Assembly (NCBI GenBank): GCA_033558025.1
Contig: JAUCEF010000017.1
Span: 1,364,001-1,428,000 of the forward strand
Direction of reading: 5' to 3'
Length of the DNA stretch: 64,000 bases
Source: Phytophthora sp. 'mugwort'
Lineage: Eukaryota; Oomycota; Peronosporomycetes; Peronosporales; Peronosporaceae
Shown: positions 32,932 to 44,587 of the stretch, piece by piece
Layout of the letters: every line of letters starts with the position of its first letter
Position numbering within the stretch: the stretch's first letter is position 1
The notes under the pieces: model-generated
Databases searched by the model: none
Told to the model about the DNA's origin: nothing
What the model saw: only the letters and a program-made list of their open reading frames with translations
Position numbers and translations under genes: made by a program

Positions 32932-34620
32932 CTAGGCCACCTTGAACAGCCGGTCCCGTTTGAGCAGTCGGTGGACGGCGCGATCAGCGTCTCCGGGACT
33001 CGCTGGTTGAAGTACGGAAGCCACCGGTGTCTCGTTAGACTCGTGTATTGAGCCCTCGGGGGTGCCAGGATCGGCTATCTCGATCAATTGAGAAGCATCG
33101 CCGCCCGGCAGTGTACCGGATTGGCGATGAGCTTCAGAACGAGATCGGGACAAAGTAGCTAACGCTTGATCGTCGCTGTCCTCCTCTTCGTCTTCACCTT
33201 CCCCTATTCTGGCAGTCCGACTGTCGGGGGAGCCTCCGTTCGGGACGCAACTGAACCGTGTTCACTGTCGGTCCCCAGACCATCGTCGTCGCCTCTGGCT
33301 GAGTGAGGCTCGGATTCGGCCAGAGAAGCGACTCTCGTCGAGGCCGAGCTGCCTGGACCTTGCGTCGAGGCAGTCGGAACTACCGGGCGACAAGGAGCAG
33401 GAACGGATCGACTGCGCAACGTACGCTAGGCGAAGGGCGAGGTGGAGAAGGAGAAGTCGATCGGCTGCGTTCCCGTTTACCTGATCGAGGGGGGCCAGAT
33501 CCAATGTCACTAGCAGTACCACCTCGGCAAGACGCTCCGTGACCAGATCGACGTCCGTGCTGATTTCGTCTTGGATCTGACGCAGCCGATGATAAGCGGT
33601 CTGGAGATCTGCGATCTGGTTTTCCAGCGCGCGAATGGTCCGCCGAGATGTACCCAACTCCACACCTGCACCTCAGAATTGTCAAGAGAGAGTTAGGCAC
33701 GACTCCGCTAACCCGACAGATAGAAGATCATGATACTTACGGGCGTCGGCGAATTCCGTCGCAGCTGTATCCCGATCACGGATCGCGGCCACGAGATCAG
33801 ACTGTAAAGGAGGATGGCCACGTCGCAGGGTATCGACCTCAGCTTGAAGGCGATCTCATTCGAGCTGGAGCTGATTCCGCTCCGCGCAAAGTTGATCACG
33901 CCCGCAGACGAGCTCGTAAGCAGTAGAGGTACCGGCCGATGGACTCGCGGATGCCGGAAACGGTTATCGATGCGGAAGCAACGACCCGATCGGGCCTGAT
34001 CTGGTCTTGGCGGAGTTTGTTCTCCAGCCGCGTCATATTTGCTAAAGCTGCGTCCAATTCCACGCGAAGCCGAGATGACTGAGTCCCATCGGTTCCGATC
34101 GGGAGCTCTCCGCTGTCGCTTGGTCCAGAGCAGCTCGAGTGGAGTCCAGGCTAACGCGGCAAGAGTCGAGATCGACACGATTCTCATCCAGTTCTCTGTC
34201 CTGAGTGATGATCCGGTCGCGTAAGTCGTCGACCTCTTCCTCGAGGAGCTCCAGACGATACGCATGTTCGTCTCGGCGAGACTCAGCTTCAGAGAGTTCC
34301 GGTGAACACTAGAGCAACGACCCTCCACGTCTTGGATCTCAGCGGCCTGCTGACGAAGCGGATCGCGGAGATGACGAACGATCGATTGATTTCCCTGGGC
34401 TGGGACAGCGTTGTCGATCTCAGCCGAGCCTCCGGATCTCTTCACCTTGGTCGTGTCGGAATTGCTCCAAGGCACGCAGATCGTCTGACATCTTGGCTAT
34501 GACACGATCCTGGTGTATGCGATCTCGCAGAAAGATCGTCACAAGTACCTCGCACACTACGGAGGCTCATCCTCCAGGTAGGTCATCTGACGCGCCACGA
34601 CTTGAGTTGTCGAGTCGATG
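32932..34620 (-). pseudogene. Antisense coiled-coil reading frame inside gypsy element B, disrupted
   Basis: On the minus strand a chain of frames, interrupted by shifts and a few stops, reads as one long coiled-coil protein: MTYLEDE, SDDLRALEQFRHDQGEEIRR, RLELLEEEVDDLRDRIITQD, DLDSCRVSLDSTRAALDQAT, CAERNQLQLE and DRLQAEVDTLRRG, then RTIRALENQIADLQTAYHRL and TDVDLVTERLAEV. An acidic Ser/Pro-rich tail ends at 32932. Heptad-like Leu spacing persists across the frame breaks, which argues that it was once coding. It lies between pol and the 3' LTR, in antisense to the element. Function unknown. Confidence 0.5.
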
Positions 34621-34800
34621 GGCGCATGCGAGGCGGCCGAACGACGGGACCTAACGCTGTGGGTCGAAGCGGGTGGCGATCGGCCCTTGTCAGAGGCGTT
34701 GGAATGGCGATCGCTCAAGAAATTGGAAGTAGACGGCTTGTTGGGACGAAGATTGAGAAATGTGAACGGCGTGTGGCCGCTGTACGGTAACGACTTCGGA

Positions 34801-34811
34801 CAGGAGGCGGT
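34801..34811 (+). other. Candidate polypurine tract of gypsy element B
   Basis: CAGGAGGCGGT lies directly before the TGTGGA that opens the 3' LTR. A purine-rich run in this place primes plus-strand synthesis. It is short and imperfect. Confidence 0.4.
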
Positions 34812-37800
34812 TGTGGAGAGGCGTAACCAAGAATATCAGATCCCCAAGAAATGGCCAGATCGGTGAGAAAGGCGGCCCCAGTTGTGAAGAAAGGGGGCGA
34901 TCAAGCCGGATCGAGATACGAGGTAAAGGCGGGGCGACGTTCGACTTAATCCGGGGTGTGAGGGGATGCTTCGACAACAGGAAATAAACCAGGGTCGGGC
35001 AACCACCCAACACAGATCTGTTATACTGTGATCACCCGACCAATCGGGGATCGGATGGATATTCGAAGCCTGGATTGAGGGAATGCAAGCGATCAGGGCT
35101 GGCAAGAGGTGACGGAATCGATCTAACCAGATCTAACTTCTGTTTGACCTCGGTCGGACCTCGATCGTGCGGATCTGGCGTCCCGCGGACTGGGTTATAT
35201 TCGGTCGGTCACGATCGAACAAGTCAAGTCGATCCGACATTCGAGATCAAGCCGATCGATGGTGGGATCCGGCAGATCGAACCGATCCGACGTTCAAGTT
35301 GTGGAAGATCAAGCTGATCCGGCTACCGCGGATCGGGCAGATCGGATCGATCTTGCAGTCGAGACCGAGCCGATCGAAAACGGGACCTGGCAGATCGGGC
35401 CGATCCGGCATTCAAGGTTCGGAAGATCGGGTTGATTCAGCGCCCGCGGATCGGGCTACTCCCCGCCATCCGAGATCGGGCAGATCGGGCCGATCGGTAT
35501 TCGCCGATCGGCATACAGTTTCCGACATCCTCGATCTGTCAGATCGGCATACATGTTCTGACATACGTGATCTGGCAGATCGGCATACATGCCCGACATC
35601 TGCGATCTGGCAGATCGGGATTCGATCAGCAATCATCCTCGGGTGTGGGCAAGTGCGAGGACGGTACATGTTGAATGGTTGAGAAGGGCAAGATTCAGGA
35701 GGCTCAGGTGGTACGATATAGGGTTCAGGATGGGAGGATTGGACAAGAAAAGGATAAACAACAATCAGACTCGAATTTTACATTGGACGACTTAGGGTTT
35801 TTTAGTGCCGCTGGAAGGGATCTACATTGGCTCTCCCAAGTATCAACAAGCCCAAGGTAGCATATCAAGCGTCGCGGTGAGAGGATCGGATATTGGACTC
35901 CAGTTAAAACGTCCCTAGTACTGCTCTAAATTGGTCTAAAAGTTCTAAAATATTTCAAAAAAAAAACAGACTCTTTAGTGAATTTGACCTAGAAAGTGTT
36001 ATAAATTACGAAACAGGGAATCAATTTCTAATAATGAATTCAAGTCATTGCCTTTAACAGAGCGTAGCCAGCCATTTGGAAGTTGAGCTTTTTTTTTCTC
36101 TAACATTACCTGTCGCATTCACGTTTTACAATGGACTACGACGGCCACAGTTTCTACTGTCAGCGCAAGGTTGCGGAGACCGGCACTTCCTGCTACATCT
36201 GCTCTCGCTACCATGCAGCGACGACGTTGCGAAGGCACGCAACGACCACACATGCGACGCTGAGGTAGATAAAGCTTCAGCCGCCACTGACGTACGTCGC
36301 GAGATGAGAACTGCAGGAAGCCGGTCTCTCTAATCTGTCGTTGCCACCAAGCGTGGTATGGGAGCAAGTAGTAGTTTCGCTTCGTGAAGACCATCCAGCA
36401 GAGACGCTTACTAAGATCCCTAAACTACCCGACATCTCCATCATCAAGTACGCTCGGGCACAAACCACTGGGTGCGACGCTTTCCGTGCGATCGAGAGCG
36501 TACCGACAAGAAACCTGTCAGAAGATGGCCCTCGGCCATTTCTCCTGTTCAGTGTATACCGGGTGTGGATCACACAAGTTTGTTGGATTTGGTCATCCAG
36601 ATCTCGTACGGCTGCTCCGCTACCCAAGCTCGTCCATTTATCATCGACGGCACGTTTAAGGTGGTTCCTCGGGCCCTTCCCGCAGAGCCTTATCGTGATG
36701 GTCAAGGACACCGGAGTGGATGTTTACGTGCCCGCCATGTACGTTTAATGGATTCAAAGCAGCAGGATGTATATTGGAACACTCTCAGCTACGTATTTTC
36801 CAGACAGGACGTCTGCTAGAGCCTGCAACAGTCACTTGTGACTTTGAAAGGGGCCTAATGAACGCAATGAAACAAGCATTTCGACGGAAGTTGGTCGAGC
36901 TACAGATTCCAGTTTCCCAGATTTCTGCAGCCCTCCGCCCAGGTGTCATTGACGTGCTGACTATTATCCCGGTGGACCAACTTTTTGACAAGGTACCCAT
37001 TTTTGTTGTATCCATTTAGTTGTTCTGGAAAACAGGTTCTAATTTGTATTTGGCTATTAGGGAATCAGATTCGTCCGCAGCAAGATTGACGAGACGGGTA
37101 GCAAGACCAAGTGGGACAGCTTCTGGCGGTACTTCCGCAAGACCTGGATGGCAACGTACGGAGCAGACTTATGGAACGTTCACAGCATGGCTCCGGCAAA
37201 CATTGGCCTGCGCAATCGCACGAACAACCCGCTAGAGACCTGCAACAGAGATTTTGGCGACAATTTTATTGTCAAGCATCCTATCTGCTCTCATTTGTTG
37301 AGACGGCGAAGACAGAGGCTCGTCGTTTCGTGCAGATGATCGACGACGTCAAGCACAACCGTCGCGAGCCACCATCGCATGTGCAGCTCGTCGGGCTTCG
37401 CATCCCCGACGACTCTTACGCGTTTGAGTGATAGATCACGCGAAAAGAGTTGTTAGTTTGTTATAATTGCTATAAACTTTCTCATTTTGCTTTAATTCCC
37501 CTATGTGCTCTAAAAGCAATCAGCTAACATCTAAAACCTGCTCTAATAACTGCAATTTTCATCCATAGCTTACGGGTTTTTTTTAGTGCATTTGGAATAC
37601 TTTTAGAGCACGTTTTAGGGACGGTTTTTTCAGCCCCTGGATATCGGCCGACCCTCCCCCACGCTAGCGAACGTCTGCTCAAGCGCATACCTCGATCGAT
37701 CGGCATTCATGGCTTGGCCGACGATCGCTTCGACTCTCAACTCGAACGATCCCGCTAAAGGAAGCTGCAAGCAATTCAAGGAAAGGAACAACGCCACACG

Positions 37801-38118
37801 GCAACCTCGGCCTCGGATCAAGTCCAGGCCCCCGATCGAAGGTCGACTACCTCAGATCGGAACCAATAACGGCAGCAGAGCGAAGACTTCCGCACTGCTC
37901 CACGTCCCCGCGTCCCGCAGGACGTTCAAGACCTTACATCGCTGCATCCTTCGGAGTTCCAAGAGAGCAGAACCAGCCCACCGACGAGTACAAAAGATGA
38001 GACCAAGTTCAGCTGATTCAAAGATCATCGGGGGAACTTCCTCCGTTAGTCGGTGGCTGGGCGCAGTTGGTAAGCGGATCGGGTCTTAATCGTATGTTGA
38101 CCTATCCCGCTATACCCA
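34812..38118 (+). repeat. 3' LTR of gypsy element B, split by a MULE
   Basis: Parts 34812-35893 and 37639-38118 together match the 5' LTR (23761-25239) from TGTGGA to the final CCCA. Without the insertion it is about 1556 bp. It carries an extra copy of a roughly 110-bp GATC-rich subrepeat (35290-35440) that the 5' LTR lacks. Sequence drift between the LTRs shows the insertion is not recent. Confidence 0.85.
35894..37638 (+). mobile_element. Mutator-like element (MULE) nested in the 3' LTR
   Basis: The LTR match stops at 35893 and resumes at 37639, with GGATAT at both edges as a target-site duplication. The ends are imperfect inverted repeats: left GTCCCTAGTACTGCTCTAAA (from 35914) and right, in reverse complement, GTCCCTAAAACGTGCTCTAAA. 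Inside, plus-strand frames encode a MULE transposase in pieces. A FLYWCH-like zinc segment lies at 36119-36265, ARPFIIDGTFKVVPRALP at 36620-36680, and TCDFERGLMNAMKQAF at 36830-36880 with a catalytic-type Asp. IRFVRSKIDETGSKTKWDSF, then NRTNNPLETCNRDFGDNF, lies at 37060-37270. The frame is broken at least three times. Confidence 0.8.
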
Positions 38119-39180
38119 GAACGTTTTGTACGATGTTGCGAGCTCGCTGTGGTGTCACTTGTCGTTCCAGCGCATCCGACAAATAGTCTGGATATAATGC
38201 AACTCTGCGTGTGCATCGGCAAGAAGATATACTTCCTCCAAGATTCGGCTATCTTCTGGAATAGACCCCGCACCAAAATAGCCAAAACAAAATATTATAT
38301 TGTTTTATGGGTCCATGTCTACATTAAGCCGAGTGTTAGCCGTGCCTGAAAGTTTCGTTTAATCTGACAGCCTCTTACCCGGTTACGGAGAGCAATCTTC
38401 CAGATTACATTGCCACTTTTAGCGGCAACATTTTCGCTGCTGCAGTGAATCGGGCCTTGTAACTAGTAAACCGTGCCGGCGTGCTGTGCTGACCTTTAGC
38501 GCGAGACGTTTGGTGACACTCATGCGTGTAGCGAAAACTTCGTAGCTGTATTCCATCTTTAAAAGAGTTTGATGCGCTTTCAGCCTGATCATCAGCATTG
38601 CTTTCATTATTTAAATTACTAAGATAAAACTAACACTGTATAACATACGAATTGTGTTTTTTTGGACGGTTTGGATATCTCTTGCTCGAAATAGTAGCTT
38701 GTGCTTGTTGAAATACGACTCGAGTACATCATTATCTTCCCACGATGCAAAAACGAGCTGGAAAAGCGGAGGTATCTTGTTTTGGACGTCGTCATGAGCG
38801 TTAGCCATCGTCACACGCTCCGTGAAGGTTTTGGTGCGCCAAAAACGTGGTGTTCGGCGGTCGTTGGGTCTCGGTGCTGATTGACACGCTGAACTGGAAA
38901 CCGGAGCTTTCGTCTGGCGAATTCATTTACAACGTGTCAGCAACGCTTTCATGACCACTGCCATTGCTCCCACCACTTGATTTGCATCTGTGGATCCTCC
39001 GTGAATTCTTGGTTTTGTAACCGAAACGCATTTTTGATTTTCTTGACAGCCTTTTGTTTCGCACGGGCGTCCGCAGTGTAAGCAACATTATAACCACAGT
39101 TAGGAAAGCGATCCGTACACGTAAATCAGGGCAAGATCGCACGTATCACATCGAGTAGCTCTTCAAGAGCCTAGCTTGAA
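38119..39180. other. Decayed repeat-like sequence, minus-strand fragments
   Basis: This is the right flank of gypsy element B. Minus-strand pieces such as CTDRFPNCGYNVAYTADARA and FRLQNQEFTEDPQMQIKWWE (38950-39110), then TMANAHDDVQNKIPPLFQLV and LESYFNKHKLLFRARDIQTV (38611-38814), look like parts of one broken protein, possibly a transposase. I cannot name the family, and the frames are separated by stops. Confidence 0.3.
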
Positions 39181-39377
39181 TCACTTGCGTATTCGAAGCC
39201 TTCGTCGCGGTCGTCGCCAGCTTCATCACCAGAAGGGGAGCCGATCTCAAAACCATGGTCACTGGATTCGCTCTCGGCATCGTCACCCTCCCCACGAACG
39301 CGGTGACCATCCCCTGAAGAGGGCTGGTCAAAATAGACCGTCGTCACCCTCACCACCTGAAGAAGAGATGGTACCAA
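39171..39377 (-). pseudogene. Acidic reading-frame fragment, unrecognised
   Basis: 69 codons including the stop, ending GDDRDEGFEYASDSS, with an acidic run SGDGHRVRGEGDDAESESSD. It resembles the acidic tail of a larger protein. No start or neighbouring exon could be assigned. Confidence 0.25.
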
Positions 39378-39403
39378 AAAAGGAACCTACGCCGCAATAC
39401 TTG

Positions 39404-40826
39404 TTAGTATATCAAACTGGAGTAGCAACAAACAACATACCCAACGGCGTACCACCTTCCGTATATTTGCACGTCAATTGTCTCTAGTAACACGAGTAGC
39501 AATGCAACGAGCTCCAGGGATAAAAATCCGGTAGCAAAAACGCGTGTGGTGTTTGTGCCACGCGGCGCGTTTCTTAACTGTACGAAGAGGCCACAAAAAG
39601 GTGGGAAACCAAAAACAATTAAATCCGGGAATTGCGTTTTCGATTTGGTATTTTGCTCATAGCATGCGACGAATTTTCTAAGCTGCATGCCGCGATCACT
39701 ATAGCATGACTCGGATGCATGTTGCCTGTAGCATTGCCAACGATGTCGTCGACCTGGTTGTACGGCCGTTTGGAGTTTTAGACGAATATTTCCGAGATTT
39801 AGAGAATTTGAAGTTGTACCTCCTACGTCGTTGCACATTTTTTTCCCCTCCCCCTGATTGCTCTGATGGAAGAATTGAATATTCAAAATGGAGAGCCGCC
39901 GAGCATGTCGCTCCTTGACCGCCTTGTCCCGGGAAGAGTTCAGCTTCAACCGTTGATGGATATTGGTGAATGTTCGTCGGTTTGAGCGCTTCCACCCTGT
40001 CCAAAATGCTGTCAGCTGGGTAAGTCGACTGTGCGAGTCATGTGATAGCATATATCACTCAGGCACTAAAGTGAGTATGATTACAGTGTGGAAGGATGAT
40101 GTGACATCAGATGCGCAAGACCCATCCAAAGGTTTTCCCGAAACTCTGAAAACCTGAAGTGACAACACGGTGAAGATGTGTTGTTGCCGCGCTAGCACAG
40201 AGAAGGAAGTCGACAGAATCGTCGTGCAAACATCATAACCATAGATTTGAAACACTAAGCTATCTAATGATGCTAGTTATGTAGTTGTACTGGAAAGACC
40301 GGATTTTGTCGTTTCTTCGATTCTCACCTTTTAGCCCATTTCCTCCCTCTTCTTCCTGTCAAATCAAATGACTAATCGGAATTATACAAGCATCTCCTGT
40401 ACCGGTATTTAAAATGTCTCGGGAACTTTCATGGGGGGGCGGGATCAGGTAACTTTCACGAATCCGCGAAATATGACGATATCGTTAAGGGTCCACTAAC
40501 TGCAGTAGGTACTGTACGGTGCTAAGCGAGGCGACGAACTTAGATTTCTGTCACAAGCGAGCCCTTAAGGAGAGCACAACATAAAAACCCGTGACTTCAT
40601 CCCTCTCCAACAGTCTGTCGTTGACTTTCATGCTCGTGCAAAGAGCATGCTAATAGGCGCCACTGTTGCCAGCCGAACGCTGAATAGGCGACTAAAAAAG
40701 CAAACAGGGAAATGCATTTCACACGTACTATCTCCCTGTGATGTTCCGCATACTGCTTCTGCGTTCGTCCGATGGTTCATCCGAATCCGTCTCCTGTTAC
40801 TGTCTACCTCATCGTACCTGGTTGAA
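39404..40826. other. Region without a supported gene
   Basis: A minus-strand frame of 215 codons (39404-40051) and a plus-strand frame of 70 codons (39706-39918) overlap. Neither shows a domain, and each may be chance or a decayed repeat. The rest to 40600 is AT-rich non-coding. 40600-40826 is the 3' side of the importin alpha gene. Confidence 0.3.
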
Positions 40827-42882
40827 TCAGTTCTGGCCAAACTGGAACATGGTAGGCTGGTCAGAGGTTGTGCCGAACTGGAACTGCTGTGCGTTATCAT
40901 CCGTGTTGGGCGCTAGGCTATCCTCCGCGTCCTCTTCGCCGTGGAAGTATGCCTCCACGATCTTCATAGACTTCACGTAGATATCTGACGTTGACATGCG
41001 CATCGTTAGTAACTGCTATGCGCAAAATAATCGAGCTCGGGCTCAGTCTTACCTTCGTTGGCGTGGTATTGAAGCGCTTGGATCTTGTTAACACCGTCCG
41101 CCTCATCGATCATCGTGGCAATGTCGTTGATGTCGCCGGTCTTCTGCTGGTCGCCTACACGCAGAATGTTCTCGAGACCCTCCAAAGCCACAATCACAAC
41201 CTTCGAGTCCTTCACTTCCAGCAAGTCACACAGAGGCTTGATGCATCCTGTGAACAGCAACACATAAATAGTCTACGTCAGATATAGTTAAAATTTAAGC
41301 CATCGATGCCGTAGCAGTTACCAAGGCTGATAAGGTGCATGATCTGCTCCGCCGATCCGCCAGACGTGGCATTCGACACAGCCCACGCGGCTTCCTTGCG
41401 AATGTCGAACTCGGCCGTCGAAAGGAAGCTGATCAGAGACGGGAAAATGTCGGCTTCAATGATGAACTGGATCTGTTCCTGGTTACCGGCCGTGATGTTG
41501 GATAGCGTCCAGCAGGCCTCCTTTCGAATACCCTTCTTGGGGCTCTCCAGAAGCGCACGTAGGCACGGCAGCGCGTTCAGGTTAATAATGACCTGCGTCT
41601 GCAGATCGTCGCCTGTCACGATGTTACCGACAGTACGCAGAGCAGGTGTCTGCACGGAAGGAGAGTGGTGCATAAGCAGTTCCACAATTCGCCGGCACAC
41701 ACCAGCCTCAATCACCGCCTGAATCTTTTCGTTCGATCCATCCGACAGGTACGACAGAGCCCAGCACGCGTCCGTCAGCACTTCCTCGTCGTGAGTGTAG
41801 ATGAGCTGGCCCAGTGTCGGCAGAGCGGGCTCCACAAGATTGAACTGCGGTTGTGGCTTGCCACGGCAGAAATTGGACAACGTCCATGTAGCATTACGAA
41901 GCATCGTCGGCTTGGAGTTCTCCGTCAATTGCTGCATGAGCGGACGCAGGGCACCGCAACGCAGAACCATGTCACGGCACTTGATGGAGTCACCGGCAAT
42001 GTTACCAAGGGCCCAAACAGCCTGCTCGCGCACATCGTCGTTCGTGGACAGAAGCAGCTGGCAAAAAATAGGAACGGCACCGCTGTTGATCACCACCTCG
42101 GTATCTGCAGATGTACCCGACGCAATGTTTGTCAGAGCCCAGGCAGCCTCAAACTGCAGCGTGGGAAAGTCCTTGCACTGAAGGAACTGCACGAAAATGG
42201 GGACGACACCGGTATCGATCACCTCCTTAATAGGCGGGTTGCGCTCTGCGATGGGCAGTAACAATAACAAAAATCAGTAACGTTATTCCCTTGCAGCAGC
42301 TCACAAGACAATAACCAAGCTCACCAATGGACAGCAGCTTGCGGAACTTGGTCACTGCTACAAGTTGCACGGCCGGGTCGCTCGAATGTACGCCCGCCAC
42401 CAACTGCGGAAGTTCCGACAGCTACAGTAGCACCATCACATACAATCAGTTTGCATTCTCTTTACAAGTATCTCGTATCTAGCGCCTGCTTACCCGCTGC
42501 AGCAGCGTCAATTCGCCGGCGCCATCTCCCATACCAGGCGTCGAGGCAGCTCCGTTGTCGTCAGGCGTCTACATCAGCAATAATAAAACGTGAGTAGCCT
42601 GTCTTCAGATCAACTGGGAGATACGACCCCACTATAAAGACTAGCAGTCAGCGTCGCTCCATGGGGATAGACTACTGCCTATCCAAAAGGCGGCTGTCCC
42701 TGCATCTATATTTCTGCTGCCTATTGTCGTACCATGCGGCGGCGCTGATTCATGCGGTCCTCCTTAATGGTCTTGCGGATCTGCACGGTAGTCTCCATAC
42801 GGCTGCGGCGCGACTCATCAGCATCGATGCCCTTCTTGAACAGGTTCTTGCGTTCCGGTGCTTTTCCTGAGGGGAATGACAT
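40827..42882 (-). CDS. Importin subunit alpha (karyopherin alpha)
   Basis: Nuclear-import adaptor that binds nuclear localisation signals and importin beta. Six exons in phase: 42733-42882, 42494-42568, 42325-42421, 41322-42245, 41053-41247 and 40827-40984, for 532 residues, the usual length. Exon 1 encodes the importin-beta-binding domain with basic patches ([19 protein letters not shown]). Armadillo repeats follow with the NLS-binding W-x3-N pattern: [70 protein letters not shown] and [14 protein letters not shown], then [20 protein letters not shown]. The last exon gives [14 protein letters not shown] and an acidic C-terminus ending FQFGQN. The start codon is 361 bp from the divergent BTB gene. 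Confidence 0.95.
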
Positions 42883-43243
42883 GCTTGCTGCTACTGCGGA
42901 TCTGCTTTCTCTCGTGCCGGGACGCTGGCGGCTGAAGCTTGGAGCTGCGCGGGTTCTTTCCTTGTTTCCCCTTCTCGAAGGCGCGGTACTGGCCGCCAAT
43001 AAAAAAAATGGATGTGGACCACATCACTAAAAGAAAACGGATTCATACAAATATTAAGAGGTTTTACTATCGTCGATGAAAAACCTCGCATGACTTTCCA
43101 ACAGACTAAAATGACTGCTGCTTGTGCCGGATTTTGCCCTACAAGCTTCAGTAAGCAAGGAAAATATGGCTGTAATCATTTCATAAAACAAGGAGTGATG
43201 GTCCTTCAAGTTCCACGAAACGGCGTTGGGCGGACCATTCTCA
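42883..43243. promoter_or_regulatory. Divergent promoter region between importin alpha and the BTB gene
   Basis: 361 bp between two head-to-head start codons. No other gene is visible. AT-rich between 43000 and 43200, with no clear TATA box. Confidence 0.35.
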
Positions 43244-44587
43244 ATGAAATCGAGCAAGCTGCTGACCTCGGCTACCGCGACTGACCCTGCGTCGTCGTCC
43301 TTATCGTCGTCGTTGCGCAGCGTGGTGATTCACGTGTTCGACGAGTACCGCAAGAGCAGCAAGGAGTTTACGTGCCAGCGCGACCTGCTACTAGCCAGGA
43401 TGAAATATTTCCAGGCATACTTGAACGAGACCAACGAGCACGACGAGATCGACATATCGGTGCACTGTGACGTCGAGATTTTCGAGCTTCTCATGGAGTA
43501 TATGCACCACCGCGACTACGAGTGGCGGCCGCGCATAACGCTCGAGAACGTCGCGTCTATACTAGTATCCTCCGAGTTCCTGCAGATGGAGGAACTCGTC
43601 GAGGAGTGTGTGGCCTTCATCTCGGGGCGCGTACAGGACTTCATGCTGCTGCGCGTAGACTTTAGCTGCCTTTCGGACGCCACCCTTTCCAAGATCGCCA
43701 GCAACTGTTCGCCCGAACTGCTGCAGACACTGCACGACCCGAAGGACAAGATCCTGTCCAAGCTGCGACGGAAGAAGGTCGAGGCGCTGGTGAAAAACAT
43801 GCAGGATGGCGGGCGACGACTCGAGTTGTGTGCGAACTGTGGGTTGCTCTTCATTAAGGATGATAAGGACTGCGTTGGGTGCCAGAAGGGAAAATGTCAG
43901 ATCGGTGTGCATGGCGAGTTGGTGGGGAGGCACCAAGTCAAAGCAGGGTGGCAAGTCGAGGTGTTTTTGCGGGAGCTTGGTGCCGACAAGACCATTTCCT
44001 GGGGTGGAGCGTACTGGTACATATGGGGCTCCATGAAGCACTTCCGCTGCAGGGTGTGCAAGCAAAAGTGCAGCTTTATTGAGCTTCGAGACTGCGCGTA
44101 TCACTCCGGCTCCATTATCGATCACGGTCCAGCGGCCAAGTATTCCTGCTGCAGCGCACGGATCTTTAACGCCGATGAGATTTCGGTCCGCGGATGCAAA
44201 ACTACAGCCCACGTGTCGTTCGAGGGAGACAGACACGCTGAAGTGAGCAGCTTCAACAACGTCGTGACACTTCCTAACATGTGGGAGCAGATTTGCGCAT
44301 GCGAGAATGTGGCGAGAGCACAAGGATCCCCAATCACTGATGATGCTAGCGGTGGTGGCAGGGTCGATTTGGCATCGCTGTTTCCTCCGCCTCAACCGAA
44401 GAAAGCTGTCTCAAATGCCGTCGAGCGCGAGCCGTCGCCCAGGAAGCTGATCATCGGAGGAGGAGAAGGCGGCTCCTCGGGGTATCGGAAGCAGTGTAGA
44501 GCGATGCAGCTGCAGGAAAGAGATCGCGTGCGCTGCCAAGACATCGCGCGGCATCTCGTTGTGCAGCGGAAAAAGGCCACTTCTTGA
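43244..44587 (+). CDS. BTB/POZ protein of the SANBR (KIAA1841) family
   Basis: Single exon; the first ATG is 43244 (447 residues). The BTB fold (VVIHVFDEYRKSSKEFTCQR, DLLLARMKYFQAYL, then DISVHCDVEIFELLMEYM and SILVSSEFLQMEELVEECVA) matches the KIAA1841/SANBR-type BTB, in which the usual loop reads ISVHCDV. It is followed by the family's Cys-rich part: ELCANCGLLFIKDDKDCVGC, then GAYWYIWGSMKHFRCRVCKQ and IELRDCAYHSGS. Animal SANBR binds chromatin regulators and has an N-terminal SANT domain, which is absent here. The C-terminal 100 residues are variable. Its role in oomycetes is unknown. It faces GMP synthase tail to tail. Confidence 0.75.
   Translation: MKSSKLLTSATATDPASSSLSSSLRSVVIHVFDEYRKSSKEFTCQRDLLLARMKYFQAYLNETNEHDEIDISVHCDVEIFELLMEYMHHRDYEWRPRITLENVASILVSSEFLQMEELVEECVAFISGRVQDFMLLRVDFSCLSDATLSKIASNCSPELLQTLHDPKDKILSKLRRKKVEALVKNMQDGGRRLELCANCGLLFIKDDKDCVGCQKGKCQIGVHGELVGRHQVKAGWQVEVFLRELGADKTISWGGAYWYIWGSMKHFRCRVCKQKCSFIELRDCAYHSGSIIDHGPAAKYSCCSARIFNADEISVRGCKTTAHVSFEGDRHAEVSSFNNVVTLPNMWEQICACENVARAQGSPITDDASGGGRVDLASLFPPPQPKKAVSNAVEREPSPRKLIIGGGEGGSSGYRKQCRAMQLQERDRVRCQDIARHLVVQRKKATS

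Noticed and set aside
33708..34475. Minus-strand frame of 255 codons as an intact gene
   Set aside because: The coiled-coil signal moves between frames through this interval, so this single frame is partly a shadow of a frameshifted gene; it is reported as a disrupted antisense frame instead.
43562..44395. Minus-strand open frame of 277 codons
   Set aside because: Antisense to the BTB gene; no domain, and the plus-strand protein has clear family motifs.
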